A stretch of 64,000 bases of DNA, taken from Oscarella lobularis (lineage: Eukaryota > Porifera > Homoscleromorpha > Homosclerophorida > Oscarellidae). Below are positions 9,941 to 20,388 of the stretch, piece after piece (the stretch's first letter is position 1; each line of letters begins with the position of its first letter). The notes below the pieces were generated by a model that saw nothing but the letters and a program-made list of their open reading frames with translations, did no database searches and was not told the DNA's origin. The stretch is taken from the NCBI RefSeq assembly GCF_947507565.1, contig NC_089180.1:1798001-1862000 (forward strand). The letters run 5' to 3'. A program made the position numbers and the translations under genes.

Positions 9941-10970
9941 ACGTCACCGTCGACGGTTTTGAGGTCTTGGAAAGACGTCGGTCCTCGGACTACGTGTAGG
10001 AGAAGGCGTAGGTGATAGCATTCCCTGTTGTTCGGGTGCACGGTGTAGACGCGTCCAATCGCATCGGATTTTTTGACGCCGGCGTAGTTTAGAACCGGTG
10101 TTCCGCGCTCTCTTCGTTTCCAGTTTTTGTTTTTCCAAACGTAATATTTGGGCAGTTCGTTGTACAGCAGAGTTCGGGCAAAACCGTCTTTGGAACATAA
10201 TTCAAAAAATCGCGTGAGCGTTGTGTGCGGTGGCTCTTCTGCTTGGTCTTCTGCTGTTTGCGGAGTAAAATAAACTCTTTGTCCATTTTCCAGGTGAACG
10301 TGAAGTTTTTGCACTGTGGGAGAGTGATCGTGAATTGAGAAGGAGAAGATTCGCCAGATTGCTTCGTTGGTGCTAATGTACCTGGCCGCCTGAAAGCACT
10401 TGATTTCATCGTTTCTATCTTGGTCACGCACGCCAAAAACAGCCATGTCTTGACCTTTGTTGATGTATTTACAGATGTACTTGACTCCTTTGACAGAGCT
10501 GCAAATTTCGACGTTAAGATGGCACTGGAAGGTGCGTAGCAGATAAGGATTGTATGGAACGACCCATCTGTTGTCTATTGGCATGCTGCGTCTAGACAAT
10601 CGTGCTTGGATTCCTCCTTGATAAGATGACAGTAATCTTCAACCCGGATAGTTTTTTGATTGTAGCGAAAGTAGTTCAGTCTCTGAGCTTCGATTTTCGC
10701 ATACATATCTACGAAGTACTGGTGAGAAAGCTTTTTGCCGCGGAGGAGGACGTTGAAGTCGTCGTCTCGCATCATCATTCTGTAGCTGTAGTGATACTCG
10801 TTTTTCGATGTTTTCTTCGCGCGTATGGGGTCTATTTGCCAAATTTCTAGGTAGTGACCGTCCTCTCTACCGCGCGCTAAGAAATGGTGCCCCGAGGCGA
10901 ACGACGCTGATACACTCGCTGATATCGCGTAGCTAGACCCTTCTCCCTTGGTGATATTAACTCTCACCAA
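9766..10970 (-). pseudogene. Helitron N domain and middle region, HUH segment deleted
   Basis: Two open frames. 10970-10603 contains YRMMMRDDDFN, HQYFVDMYAKIEAQRL and YNQKTIRVEDY, typical of the Helitron-like N domain. 10599-9766 starts at MPIDNRWVVPYNPYLL and carries NVEICSSVKGVKYICKYINKG and LPKYYVWKNKNW. In intact Helitrons these two blocks are separated by a few hundred residues including the HxH nuclease motif. Here they are adjacent and out of frame. A second frame change near 9900 separates the middle region from the helicase. Confidence 0.85.
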
Positions 10971-10978
10971 GGGGAAAA

Positions 10979-11328
10979 GGTCTGGGGAACTTCTTTCTTC
11001 TTGTGTGCCGCTTCCCCTGGATTCCGGGGGACCATATATGGAATGTTGACCATATACGGTAACTCCTTGACGTCACCATATATGTCACCCAGGTTTGACA
11101 ATCCAATAAGCAATCACACTGTACTGTAGAGTGACGCCATTCGTTCGCTTGCCACTGAAAGACGCAGCGGGTTAGCAATGGGTAGGGCTCGTTCGATCTG
11201 CACGCAACGATTCGCCAGCTGCCATTTTAGCCAGCATTGGAACCGCTACTTATTGGATTGTCCGATCTGCATGACATCATGTCACTCCTACGCGCGGCAC
11301 ACAAGAAGATCAAAGAAGTTCCCCAGAC
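10979..11328. mobile_element. 350-bp MITE with ~33-bp terminal inverted repeats
   Basis: Ends read GGTCTGGGGAACTTCTTT then CTTCTTGTGTGCCGC (10979-11011) and the reverse complement at 11294-11328, differing by a short GAT insertion. A second inverted pair (GACAATCCAATAAG and CTTATTGGATTGTC) lies further in, so most of the element can fold on itself. No ORF. Confidence 0.75.
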
Positions 11329-11463
11329 CCCCTCCAAAGAGAGGTCTGGCTACGCCAGACTACCTCCGCCGCGCAACGTCACCTAAAAGCCGCGAAAGCC
11401 CAACCCTTTTTTGCACTTGACGCGCGACGCTGAGTGTATCAATTCAAGCGCTCTCCTTGCACG

Positions 11464-14400
11464 ATGCACACGATAGTATCGGGCGTCGTTCTCTGTCTCC
11501 TATTTGCGACGACGATCGCCATCGCCGTTCCCGTTGCCAGCTCGCGAAATGGAAATGTCAAGAACCTCGTGGTCCACGACGTCGGCTCGATCAAACCGAC
11601 GCGATCGAAACGAACGGGAACGGCAAATAGTCAGGCGTTCGTCAATCAGTCGAAATCGACGCACTTTCACGTCACGAACGCGTACATCAGCGAAAGCGAT
11701 GTGTCGCTTCGTCTACCGCTGGCGTCGTTCGACGACATGAGCTACGGAGACGTGCGTACGGTCGAAGTCGAATCGTCTCTCAAGCTGACCGACTTCTATC
11801 GAGTTTCGGTGGTAAACGGTAAGCGGCATGCATGCATCCTCCGCGTGTCCCCTAATTTCCTCCACCCCTGCGTTCGCGGCGAGCTCTTTGTTGACAAACC
11901 TCGCGCACTTTTACTGTTTCACCCGCCTGACTACAGTGCTTATCAGCATAAGTGATAAATCAGTTAGCGCGCTCTAGCTCAGTAATTTAAAGCCGCATAT
12001 AGCTTCATACTGCATATCCCTCGAATGGTTAGGAGTTTCTTTACATGATAATAATGGCGTAGAAGCCTCTAGTCGCTTTGTTTTGACCAATTAGTGTACT
12101 GAAATTCGTGTCGTCACAATAGCGCTGGTTTGTTAACTGGGGGCCTCACCCACGCATTTTTGTCGCAAAAGAAGGAATAAATTAAAAATCTAAAACGATG
12201 AAAACGTTTGGTTTACATCGATTAGCAATTCAAGGGTAAAGGTGCGGGAAATAGTACAGAGTGAATAAAATTTTTGCGACAAACCGAGCGAGCCTTAGTC
12301 TCGCGCATGATTGAACGTACATGTATATCACTGCGAGAAGCGAGACGCAACTAAATAATTTGGCGGTAGGTAGAGAAAAGCCTTCCGGAGCTACTACTTT
12401 TTGTAGGGATACGAAAAACTCAACCAAATTTAAACTACGCGCAATAAACACACACTACCACGTGATTCCCATTTATGCTGATAAGCACTGTAGATACGCA
12501 AAAGAGAGTTAGACGGTGGCGGCGCCCGACTATTTTCTCTTCCGAAGAGAGTAACAGTATTGCAGTTGTTTGGCACCTCCGCAAAGTAGGGCGTGCAGAG
12601 TAGTGGTGCTGTAACTCTAGATTGGCTGCCGGAGATACGGCCTAATAGCAGGAATTGTGACCGCTCGTAATCCGATTAGACATAGCGATCCTTTTGATGC
12701 TTATGAAATGGCAACCGTTTTGCACAAACCGGTGGCCAGGTAACGCGGGGTCAAACGAAGCATTTCCCTCGCGCCCACGTAGGCGCGTTCTGATTGGCTA
12801 GCTCGCTCGAAGGAGGCGTGACGCAGTAAGTCGTTTTTTTTCCTGTTGGTTCTAGAGTCGTACGCTGCGAACGTCTCGGGAAGCGTGACGCACATACCAC
12901 GCAATTCCGACGTCTTCGTCTATGGCGCGCCATTCGTGCCAAAAGTCCACAGTTGTCATGCCATTTAAAATGCCATTTAAAATGCCATTTAAAATGCCAT
13001 TTAAAATGCCATTAAAACTGCCATGGAAACTGCCATTGAAAATGCCATAAAAACCTCCATTTACTCAAACTTCTAAGGAAACTGCCATGGAAAATGCCAT
13101 TTAAAATGCCATTTAAACTGCCATGGAAACTGCCATAGAGACTGCCATGAAAACTGCCATGAAAACTGCCATGAAAACTGCCATGAAAACTGCCATGAAA
13201 ACTGCCATGAAAACTACCATTTATACTGCCGTTTTTTTGCCAATAGCATTACTCTATAAATCGATTTTGAACGACTATAAATGCTAGTTTTATAGCATAT
13301 TATGGAGTTTTGTATGCAATCAGTGCTTCAATGTGTATTCGAATTTGTATTATTCTTTTTACCGATGCCATAAACTTTAAACTATCGAAAACTGCTGTCA
13401 AATTATGCAAAAAGCAACTAGCTAACAGAACATTATTGGCAAACGAAGTCAACAGGTCAAAGAAATCAATAAATTAGACGTGACCAAAGAAGTTGTTGCT
13501 CCTGAATCCTAAGGCAAGATTTTCAAAATACTTCTCTTGGTCGTCGTGGAAAGCTGTTGGAAGAGTCAGTGTGAGGCTGCATGTGGACGCCGTTGGAAAG
13601 ACTCCGCTGTGAGAAAATTTTAGCGTCAAACTTTTTTCTAGTCCCAGGGGAGGTGGACGTGCAGCACCGGTGCAGAAAATGTAGACATCCTCTAGTGAGG
13701 CGCCAGTTTCATTCTCTAAAAGCCAGACTCTTTTTGACAACAACAACAAACAAATTTACCAAACTTTACTTTTACCTTCGCACGACTCCAAGAAGTCCTC
13801 GAAAGCCATGCACGTATCCACCTCCGATTTCCACAGCGCTGCATTAACGGTCTTGTCAGTGTATCTAACATTGCCCTCACGGAATATACATAGCAGTGTT
13901 TCTGAAAGAATGAACGAGTTACATTACAAATATGTTGCGTATTTGCGGAAGTAAACTTGCCGGCGGTGAGAGTCGAATCTGACCATGTAAAAAAAGGTCT
14001 CAGGATGTCAGATTGTCGTTCCAAATACGACAGCACTCCAAGCGTTTCCCCTGGCGCATTTGGTCTAAAGCGCCTTGTATTTTTCCAACGCAGAAGTAGA
14101 ATGTGAGCATTTTGATAAGATCTTCTCTCCAAGATAGCTTCGCCGACGACATATCTCGAAGACTTCCACATTCAACCAAAAGAGCTTGTGAGTTTTCCGT
14201 CAGTAGTGTCGTGGCCAGTTCCTCGTCAGTCTTGTCTTTTGTATTTTAAAGAATGTAAAGTATATACTCAGAATGCGCTGACACAGGTTTAGTCGCAAAG
14301 CCTGTACGTCTGCCATCTTGATTGGTAGTGCGTTAAAAGACCCCGAATAAAAGAGAAAGAAGTGGAAGTCTATTGCTCAATGGCAGTTTCCATGGCAGTT

Positions 14401-16467
14401 TCTATGGCAGTTTTCTATGGCAGTTTCCATGGCAGTTTCCATGGCAGTTTCCATAGCAGTTTCAGTAAATGGCAGTTTTTATGGCATTTAAAATGGCAGT
14501 TTCCATGGCAGTTTTTATGGCAGTTTTTATGGCAGTTTAAATGGCATTTTAAATGGCATGACAACTGTGGACTTTTGGCACGAATGGCGCGCCATATTCG
14601 TCATCACGGACGTCGCCGCAGACGAGCGCGGTTCGCTTCACAACACGTTTTCCATATGGGATCACGATGATCGAATCACACCTGGTCACTTCTGGTTGCT
14701 CACCTACAACGCATTCAGTCATTCGGGCCTTGGTAAGTGCATGCAAATCGGTTGGCCGGCACGCCCTACCCAGTAATTTCCGCTCTTATCAAATCGGCGG
14801 TCCTTTGTACAACGTAATTCGCTTTTTCTCCGAACGCTCGTCCCATAAAAAAACGTAGGCTTATTGTGTGGCCTCTAGGAAACTACAGAAGTTAGATTAG
14901 GAAAAAAATGTGCCAGCGGAAGCGAGGGATCACGCGCGCGAGAGAGATCCATATCGCACAAGAACCCAAATGATCCTTGTGTCTTCGGCTTTGCGGAGTC
15001 TACCAGTCTGCTCATGAATACGTAAAAAGGAAAACTAATTCTCGTCTTCCATCTAGACGTGCTCACTGCTGGTATTCGATTCGAGCAAAGTGGGCACGGA
15101 CCAGTACAGCCTCCAGCGAATTGGCAGGGACATCGACTCATTCGACGCCTACTACGCCGAACTCCCAGTCAGCACTTACGAACTCAAAGTAAAAATAGGT
15201 CGCACTTGTACGCGGCGTCAATCAAACGTCGGAATTTTCATTCAGATCGTTCCCCACGACGCCGTGCTTAATATCGACGATTTCAAGAACATGCCGTCAC
15301 TTGCGCCGCCCATCTACATCAATCCCAAAGAGGGCACGCGCTATTACAGCGCTATAATCGGCGTTTACGGCGAAGTGGGAAAATTTCGACCCGACTACGT
15401 GACTGTGCCGCCGCTTCCCGTCGCGCCGCCGCCTCGCACGCCGTACACGCGAGTCATCGTCATAAACGCGTTTCCGCGCGATAGTGACGTCGAAGTGACG
15501 TTCAAATCGACGTGTCACTTTCGCGCGCTTTCCTACGGCCATTCGACGAGCGGATTGCTTCCCTTGAAACGAAACGATCCGTATAGGATCGAGTCAATTC
15601 CGTCGGAAAATGAAAACGGTACAAGAGCACATGATATGCAGGAAATATGAGTTTTTTCACCATTTTTTCTTCGTTTTTTAGGGAATCATCGTATGTCAAT
15701 TACGAGTCACGTTGACCATACGGTGCCCTATCTGAACAGCGAGTGTCTTCTCATCGCCGACACGTTGACGTCGACAAGAGAGCATTTGGATAAATGTTTT
15801 CTCTGCTGGGAAGAGTACTACTTGGATCTTCATCGCAACAACGTTTTCTTCTTCACCTATAACGCCTTGGTGAACTTTAGCGAAGCCGTCGGTAAGCGAT
15901 CACGAGAAAACGAATTTAATTAGTGCATTTTTCTTTTTGCAGATGTTGTGCTGTTTGATCGAGATACCGTTGACGATCCCAACACGCACAGTCTCCTCAA
16001 TATTGCCCATCACCTCAAGCGAGGCCAGGGACTTCGCGCTCAATATGTAACCCCTCCTAAGAACTACTACGAAGTCAAGGTACAATGAATCCTATTATGC
16101 ACGTCCACGCGATGAAAATTAATATCCGATTTTACTTCAGGTGGTCGAAAGTGGCACCATTACCAATTCGTTGGATTTCGACACGGCTCGCTCTCTTCTG
16201 CCACCCATGGTTATCAAACCGAAAGGTGATCATCGCTACTATTTGGTCCTTAGTGGAGTCGCGCATAACAGAAAGTATTCACCTGCATTGATATCCTATC
16301 CGCCCGAATTGATACATCCTGGATTTCCCGTGTCGATGCCGCCATCTACCGTATCTACTTTTGCTCCCGATCCCAACCTAAGTAGTACTAGCTCAGCTCA
16401 CCGTTTGGAACCCAAGGCGCTCCTGTTGTTAGTGGCACTTTGTATATTACTGTGCGGGTATAATTGA
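11464..16467 (+). CDS. Secreted or membrane-anchored protein with two homologous modules
   Basis: Exons: 11464-11818, ~14564-14732, 15057-15618, 15682-15891, 15943-16079, 16141-16467. The protein starts with a signal peptide (MHTIVSGVVLCLLFATTIAIA) and ends with a hydrophobic tail ALLLLVALCILLCGYN directly before the stop, preceded by a Ser/Thr-rich stretch. This suggests a GPI anchor or one membrane helix. Two modules of roughly 200 residues align with each other. Both have a first exon ending in N-G at phase 1, then a second exon with the pair FWLLTYNAF/FFFTYNALV, then an exon opening D-V. I do not recognise the family. Two oddities: the third exon reads one base out of frame over its first 10-15 bases, and the start of the second exon overlaps one arm of a fold-back repeat, so its 5' boundary is uncertain. 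Intron 1 is 2.7 kb and contains a HECT gene fragment. Confidence 0.6.
11819..12920. other. Intron 1 sequence without recognisable feature
   Basis: Left part of intron 1 of the two-module protein gene. I see no repeat shared with the rest of the window and no convincing ORF up to the satellite fold-back at 12921. Confidence 0.5.
12921..13235. repeat. Left arm of fold-back: (TGCCATxxAAAC)n satellite
   Basis: About 25 copies of a 12-bp unit of type ATGCCATTTAAA or CTGCCATGAAAA. The array is preceded by ~45 bp beginning ATGGCGCGCCATTCGTGCC, whose reverse complement ends the matching right arm at 14375-14595. The arms are 1.1 kb apart and enclose the HECT fragment. Confidence 0.9.
13474..14318 (-). 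pseudogene. HECT-type E3 ubiquitin ligase, C-terminal fragment
   Basis: The last exon (13749-13474) encodes a HECT C-lobe: FCTGAARPPPLG, then PTASTCSLTLTLP with the catalytic cysteine in its usual T-C-S context, ending in FFGHV just before the stop. Further exon blocks lie at about 13880-13785 (ETLLCIFREGNV) and 14235-13940. The upstream block (DMSSAKLSWREDLIKMLTF) changes frame near 14050, at a GGGGAAA run, before LGVLSYLERQSDILRPFF. An ATG at about 14318 could start a short first exon. HECT ligases carry ubiquitin on this cysteine and pass it to substrate. The HECT N-lobe E2-binding region is mostly missing. The fragment lies antisense in intron 1 of another gene and between the arms of a satellite fold-back. 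Confidence 0.75.
14375..14595. repeat. Right arm of fold-back: (TGGCAGTTTCCA)n satellite
   Basis: Reverse-oriented counterpart of 12921-13235. Units are TGGCAGTTTCCA, TGGCAGTTTTTA and TGGCATTTTAAA, followed by ACAACTGTGGACTTTTGG and GAATGGCGCGCCAT. Its inner edge coincides with the presumed start of the second exon of the flanking gene. Confidence 0.9.
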
Positions 16468-16686
16468 TCTTTTCTGTATCACTCTGCAAGTTGTCAATAA
16501 TGGTGCTGCTACTAGTCTACTTACTAAGACAGAGAGATATTTTAACAAACCGATTGATCGTAGTCCGGAATTGATGCAAGAGACCGTGAAACGTGTTTTT
16601 TGCCAACTGGGGGTATTGTTCATGCGTTCTTTGTTTTTTTTCGAAAGGCGCGCGGTTGTTATCCGGGTTGCGTATAGAACGTGTGC

Positions 16687-17007
16687 ATGTCCGTCGACGA
16701 GCAGTTTTTAGAAAACGTGATAGACAAAGCGGCGACATTTTTTAAGCAATGTCTGCTTCCAGAAATCCTTGCTAAGTGGTTTACACGAGCCAAGCCGGGG
16801 AGAAAGTCAGCACAACAGGTAACGACGACAAAAGACGCCGTCCGTACATGGTGCTTTTGCGGCAAGTCTGAAAGAGGCGAGATGGTGAAATGCAGTAACA
16901 AAACTTGCCTGACTCAGTGGTTCCACGTTGACTGCATTCGTATGGCGAAAATTCCCAAGGGTAAATGGTTTTGCAGCGGTTGTAAAGGAAACAGAAAAGA
17001 GAAGTAA
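16687..17007 (+). CDS. Small PHD-finger protein
   Basis: A 106-codon ORF from ATG at 16687. The C-terminal half is a PHD finger with Cys4-His-Cys3 spacing: WCFCGKSERGEMVKC, then C, WFHVDC, and WFCSGC near the end. PHD fingers commonly read histone H3 tails. Short PHD proteins of this form are also encoded next to transposase genes. This one ends 50 bp from a DDE_4 transposase fragment on the opposite strand, and a role in that transposon is possible. The first 50 residues are helical without a known domain. The ORF is intact. No intron is needed. Confidence 0.7.
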   Translation: MSVDEQFLENVIDKAATFFKQCLLPEILAKWFTRAKPGRKSAQQVTTTKDAVRTWCFCGKSERGEMVKCSNKTCLTQWFHVDCIRMAKIPKGKWFCSGCKGNRKEK

Positions 17008-17059
17008 ATACTGTTATCTAGACAGTAAATATTGTTATCTACACAGTAAATATTGATAT

Positions 17060-17545
17060 CTAGACAGTGGGAACTATAGATGCACAACAATTACACAAAG
17101 CACAGGCAATGACAGCAATTTTGTCCATTAAGCTAAGCCCAGAGTCATCGTCACATTTTATAGCAGCAATGGGCACAGTGGAACTGAATACAGTGTACTT
17201 TTGCTTTAGCTGTGAAATTATGCGCTCCACATGAATTCTACAATTAGATAGCTTTCGAGCAAAATGAACTTCCTTCGCAGAGAGTTGTTTTTTTCCTCGC
17301 GTGAAAGGCGGCATTTTCAAACTTGCTCCGTAGTATCCTACCGAATCCTCTATATTAAATCCTCTGTCTGCAAGTATCTCGTCACCTGGCAGTAGATTTT
17401 TCAGTATTCCACAATTTTCGGTTAATACCTTGTCAGAAACTCGCCCACCCCATCCCTTAGATATAAACGATATTACGCCGTTTGGAGCAAGTGAAATAAG
17501 GAATCCGTGCGTCGTAATTGGGCAGGCGATGTCGCTAAACGACAA
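17060..17545 (-). pseudogene. DDE_4-type transposase, C-terminal part
   Basis: A 161-residue open frame carrying the second half of a DDE superfamily-4 transposase. It includes SLAPNGVISFISKGWGGR, SDK, ILADRGF (second catalytic D), MPPFTRGKKQLSAKEV, and RIHVERIISQLK (catalytic E), ending CASIVPTV. The N-terminal DNA-binding part and first catalytic aspartate are missing: the frame begins inside the domain, where a plus-strand gene starts at 17529. Harbinger-related and THAP-associated transposases have this layout. Not functional alone. Confidence 0.8.
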
Positions 17546-18009
17546 TAGCGTTCAAAGCGAACGAGAAATGTATATCTCTGTCATCAGCACCATAGAAAAT
17601 CTGGCGCTTGCGTCTCGACGGTCAAACGAAGCAATACACGTTGACGTTGCTTTCCTTATTTCAAAAGTGTCAAATTATATGGGAAGACTTAAGAAAGGTG
17701 CGTCTTATTCGAATCTTTTTTATGACCGTAATCTCTATTTCTTTTAAAGAAATTACGACGATCGCCAAAAGGGGCAGTAAAAGAAAGCGGAGTGACAAGG
17801 CCGTTCGAGAAGATCAGTGGATGCAGACTGACTTGGAGACATCGCTAGAGGAGTGCAATAAATTAGTGACACAGCTGAAGTTGGTTCTTGATAAACAACT
17901 CACAGCAGAAGTCGATCTAAAGCCTACTTTTGGAGAGGTGTGTCACTATGAAAAAATTCATACTGATTACTTATGTGAAGATTCGCGAATGTGGTCCAAA
18001 AGTGGTTGA
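17529..18009 (+). CDS. Repetitive-family protein of unknown function, two exons
   Basis: Exons 17529-17697 and 17750-18009 join in phase (LKK then EITTIAKRGSKRKR) to give 142 codons. The first exon is helical, and the second holds a basic nuclear-localisation-like stretch and an acidic helix. A further fragment of the same kind of element follows directly at 18013-18280. I cannot assign a function. Confidence 0.45.
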
Positions 18010-18012
18010 AGG

Positions 18013-18290
18013 AGCAACTCGTCTTTTGAGAACGCCCGCTTCTCACTGCCTAGTTTTTATGATTAGCCCAGAGGAGAGGACACGTAAGCCATATGCACTG
18101 CCAGTACAGTTCGGACGGGCTGATGCGAAGACTGGCGGATCGCGTCAAGGAAAGAATGGTGACCCGTCGATGTATGCGGTGAGTGCTATACAAACTTTGC
18201 AATTTGATTCCACTTCTCTTCGTAGGTTTAGTCACTGACGAAGAGTTTAACAGTTTAAGGAGTCGCGGTTCAACAAGGCCGACAAGCTAA
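18013..18290 (+). pseudogene. Fragment of transposon-associated protein (KPYALPVQ family)
   Basis: In frame: EGATRLLRTPASHCLVFMI, RKPYALPVQFGRA and GDPSMYA, then a GT donor at 18180 and an acceptor near 18225 leading into GLVTDEEFNSLRSRGSTRP before a stop. The pattern KPYALPVQ followed by a D-E-F-N-S-L-R motif is familiar to me from repetitive uncharacterised proteins of sponges and corals. It is probably the downstream part of the same element as 17529-18009. The fragment breaks off after about 90 residues. Confidence 0.4.
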
Positions 18291-18611
18291 TGTCCGAAGT
18301 GCAATTGCTAAATTGGGCATTACCAAGCTCCGTTCCATCTTTACTCCTAAACGTAAAACTATATGATGTCATTGACTATTGACTATAATAACACTTTTCC
18401 TAGTAAGGGAAAATGAGGTAGTAGCCGAAATTGTGCATCCCTCTGTGTCGAAAAAAACCCTAGATTTTATCTGGCATGCTGTTAGTAATGGTTTGCAATG
18501 GATTGCAGCCATAACACTTCTGCGAAGAGAGACAGTACAGTACCACCTGGATACCAAATGCACTCATGGTCCGGCGGTAAGATGCAGTGTACACAACATG
18601 GTAATATCTTT

Positions 18612-18680
18612 GAACTATAGAAATTACGTATGACGTCATAATGAAGACAAAAGCACCAGACATTGTGCACCCCATAAGGG
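18612..18680. repeat. Interspersed repeat, copy 1 (others near 29033 and 29900)
   Basis: The stretch ATGACGTCATAATGAAGACA followed by AAAGCACCAGACATTGTGCA and CCCCATAAG recurs at 29929-29971 almost unchanged, and in weaker form at 29050-29085. No coding role is evident. Confidence 0.75.
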
Positions 18681-18874
18681 AGCGCCCGATGTCGTCTGAG
18701 AAAAAAGAGATAGCCAGTCATCTCCGCGCGGATCGCCGGAGATGTTTGCACCGCAAGAGAGTGCGGTAGAAGGCGCAGCGAAAGAGCCTTAGTGATTTGG
18801 TGAAAAGGTGAAAAGGTTGAAAAGGTGAAAAGGTTTTGAGGTCATCCAAGATGGCCGCGGCTCTTAGTAGTATA

Positions 18875-19912
18875 GATGAAGGACGACGTGATTGAAGACG
18901 AGCTGGACACGCTGCGTTCAATATTAGCGCAGCTTGAGTACAAAAGACTAGTCTGTCCAGGGATACTATTGTCTAGTATCCCTGGTCTGTCAATACGACG
19001 ACGACGGCGTGCCGTTCCGCACTTTTATGTATGTGCCGGAAATTGACCCCGTGAAAAAGACCTATTTTCATCATAGAGAATATCACAACCATATTATAAA
19101 GGTGATTGCGCCAACGTACCGTATTTCGGTGTTTTAGCGTCGTGTCAATAGCGAATTGCTAGCCATGTGCGTGCTGGTGCGGGAGGAAAATTGAAGTTGG
19201 AATTACTTCGCGATGCCATGCGTTCTCCTGACACATGCCTTACCCACGCAGCATTGATTGGCGCTCGGAAGCAAGACGTCGGAGAGGCAGAACGTCTTTT
19301 GTCTGGATCAGTGGCAGCTTACATGGAGAAGCACGATCACACAACTGAAGCCCTTTTTTTCCGCACCGTTTACAATTGGCATTTGTCGTCGGAAGGACGA
19401 TGGATCACACAGCTCCAGCGATGCAAATTCAATCACGAAATGTTAAACTTGCTGCTGGACGAACTGATGCCCTGGCATCAATCTCTGTATGACTTCAGCT
19501 TATTGGAAGTTAATCAGTAAGTGACGACATCATATATGACAATTTATAATGTATGGCTTTGCTTACGTATAGGCCAGTTCGCGACGCATGGGGATTTAGC
19601 CGTGAATCGGTTATTGCCATAACAACAAATATTGAAAACCAAGAAATCCGACGCCGAGAGGCAGCAGAAAAAGGAATAGAGCATCCGCGTGCTTCATCTA
19701 CTGACGACGTGGAGTGTCTATTTAGCATACTAAACGAAAAGTTCGGAAATAATTTCACCATGAAGAATGTGCAAAGTTTCTGGAAGAATCTTTGCCGTGA
19801 ATTTTCAAAGAAACTAAATAACGAACTACCTTACTACTACCACACCAGCGACAAGAATAGATACCGCCTAACCGACCTGCCAGCGTTTTTCGTTTTTCTC
19901 TCTCCACCATAA
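18875..19912 (+). pseudogene. Repetitive-family gene disrupted by a 29-bp palindrome
   Basis: Exons: 18875-19101 (with an insert), 19152-19516 and 19573-19912. The protein reads EDELDTLRSILAQLEYKR, then GVPFRTFMYVPEID, LTHAALIGARKQDVGEAERL, LLDELMPWHQSLYDFS, and EHPRASSTDDVECLFS to the end. I associate these motifs with large families of uncharacterised, often multicopy proteins in sponges and cnidarians, probably transposon-related. Splice phases fit (IIK/RIASHV, N-Q/PVRDAWGF). The first exon is interrupted at 18957-18990 by 34 bases consisting of a perfect palindrome plus a 5-bp duplication. This shifts the frame. Without those bases the frame is open throughout. Confidence 0.6.
18957..18985. 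repeat. 29-bp perfect palindrome insertion with 5-bp duplication
   Basis: Twelve-base arms (CCAGGGATACTA and TAGTATCCCTGG) around a 5-base loop, flanked by direct repeats TCTGT at 18952-18956 and 18986-18990. It lies inside an exon of the 18875-19912 gene, and the reading frame is continuous across it if the palindrome and one TCTGT are disregarded. Confidence 0.85.
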
Positions 19913-20188
19913 CTGATTTATTCTCTTGCGCTTCGTCTTCGGGTAATATCGGGCAATTATCTATAAAAACCACATCATCGGTCACAATGACCGTTTTGAC
20001 TGACCGATATTTATGAAGAAATTAACTAAGGAATGCCTGGCTTTTCTGTGCTGCATGTCCAGCGGCACAGATGCCCTATACTAGCCTAATAAACGAACCG
20101 GAAGCCTTGAGGTATGCGGCCATAATGAATACCTTCAACTTGGTTACAAATCGATCACGGCGTCTCTTCCCAATTGATAGTTTACAGA

Positions 20189-20388
20189 NNNNNNNNNNNN
20201 NNNNNNNNNNNNNNNNNNNNNNNNNNNNNNNNNNNNNNNNNNNNNNNNNNNNNNNNNNNNNNNNNNNNNNNNNNNNNNNNNNNNNNNNNNNNNNNNNNNN
20301 NNNNNNNNNNNNNNNNNNNNNNNNNNNNNNNNNNNNNNNNNNNNNNNNNNNNNNNNNNNNNNNNNNNNNNNNNNNNNNNNNNNNNNNN
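20189..20388. other. Assembly gap (200 N)
   Basis: Exactly 200 undetermined bases, a conventional scaffold gap of unknown true size. The flanks end ATAGTTTACAGA and resume ATAATTTACGAAGC. ORFs drawn through the gap are meaningless. Confidence 0.99.

Larger units (their letters stand above)
8402..10970 (-). mobile_element. Helitron, internally deleted and frameshifted
   Basis: Minus-strand coding runs from a Helitron-like N domain (10970-10603) through the middle region (10599-9766) to a PIF1-type helicase (9940-8402). The segment between the N domain and the DNRWVVPYNPY motif is missing at about 10600. It normally carries the FTFTCNP motif and the HUH nuclease of the Rep protein. Frames also shift at that junction and near 9900. 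No CTAG-type 3' end with hairpin was found between the stop codon and the 103-bp repeat, so the 3' terminus may be lost. Such a copy could not transpose by itself. Confidence 0.85.

Noticed and set aside
14362-14670. ORF MEVYCSMAVSMAVSMAVFYG...
   Set aside because: Translation of the 12-bp satellite; the periodicity explains the frame.
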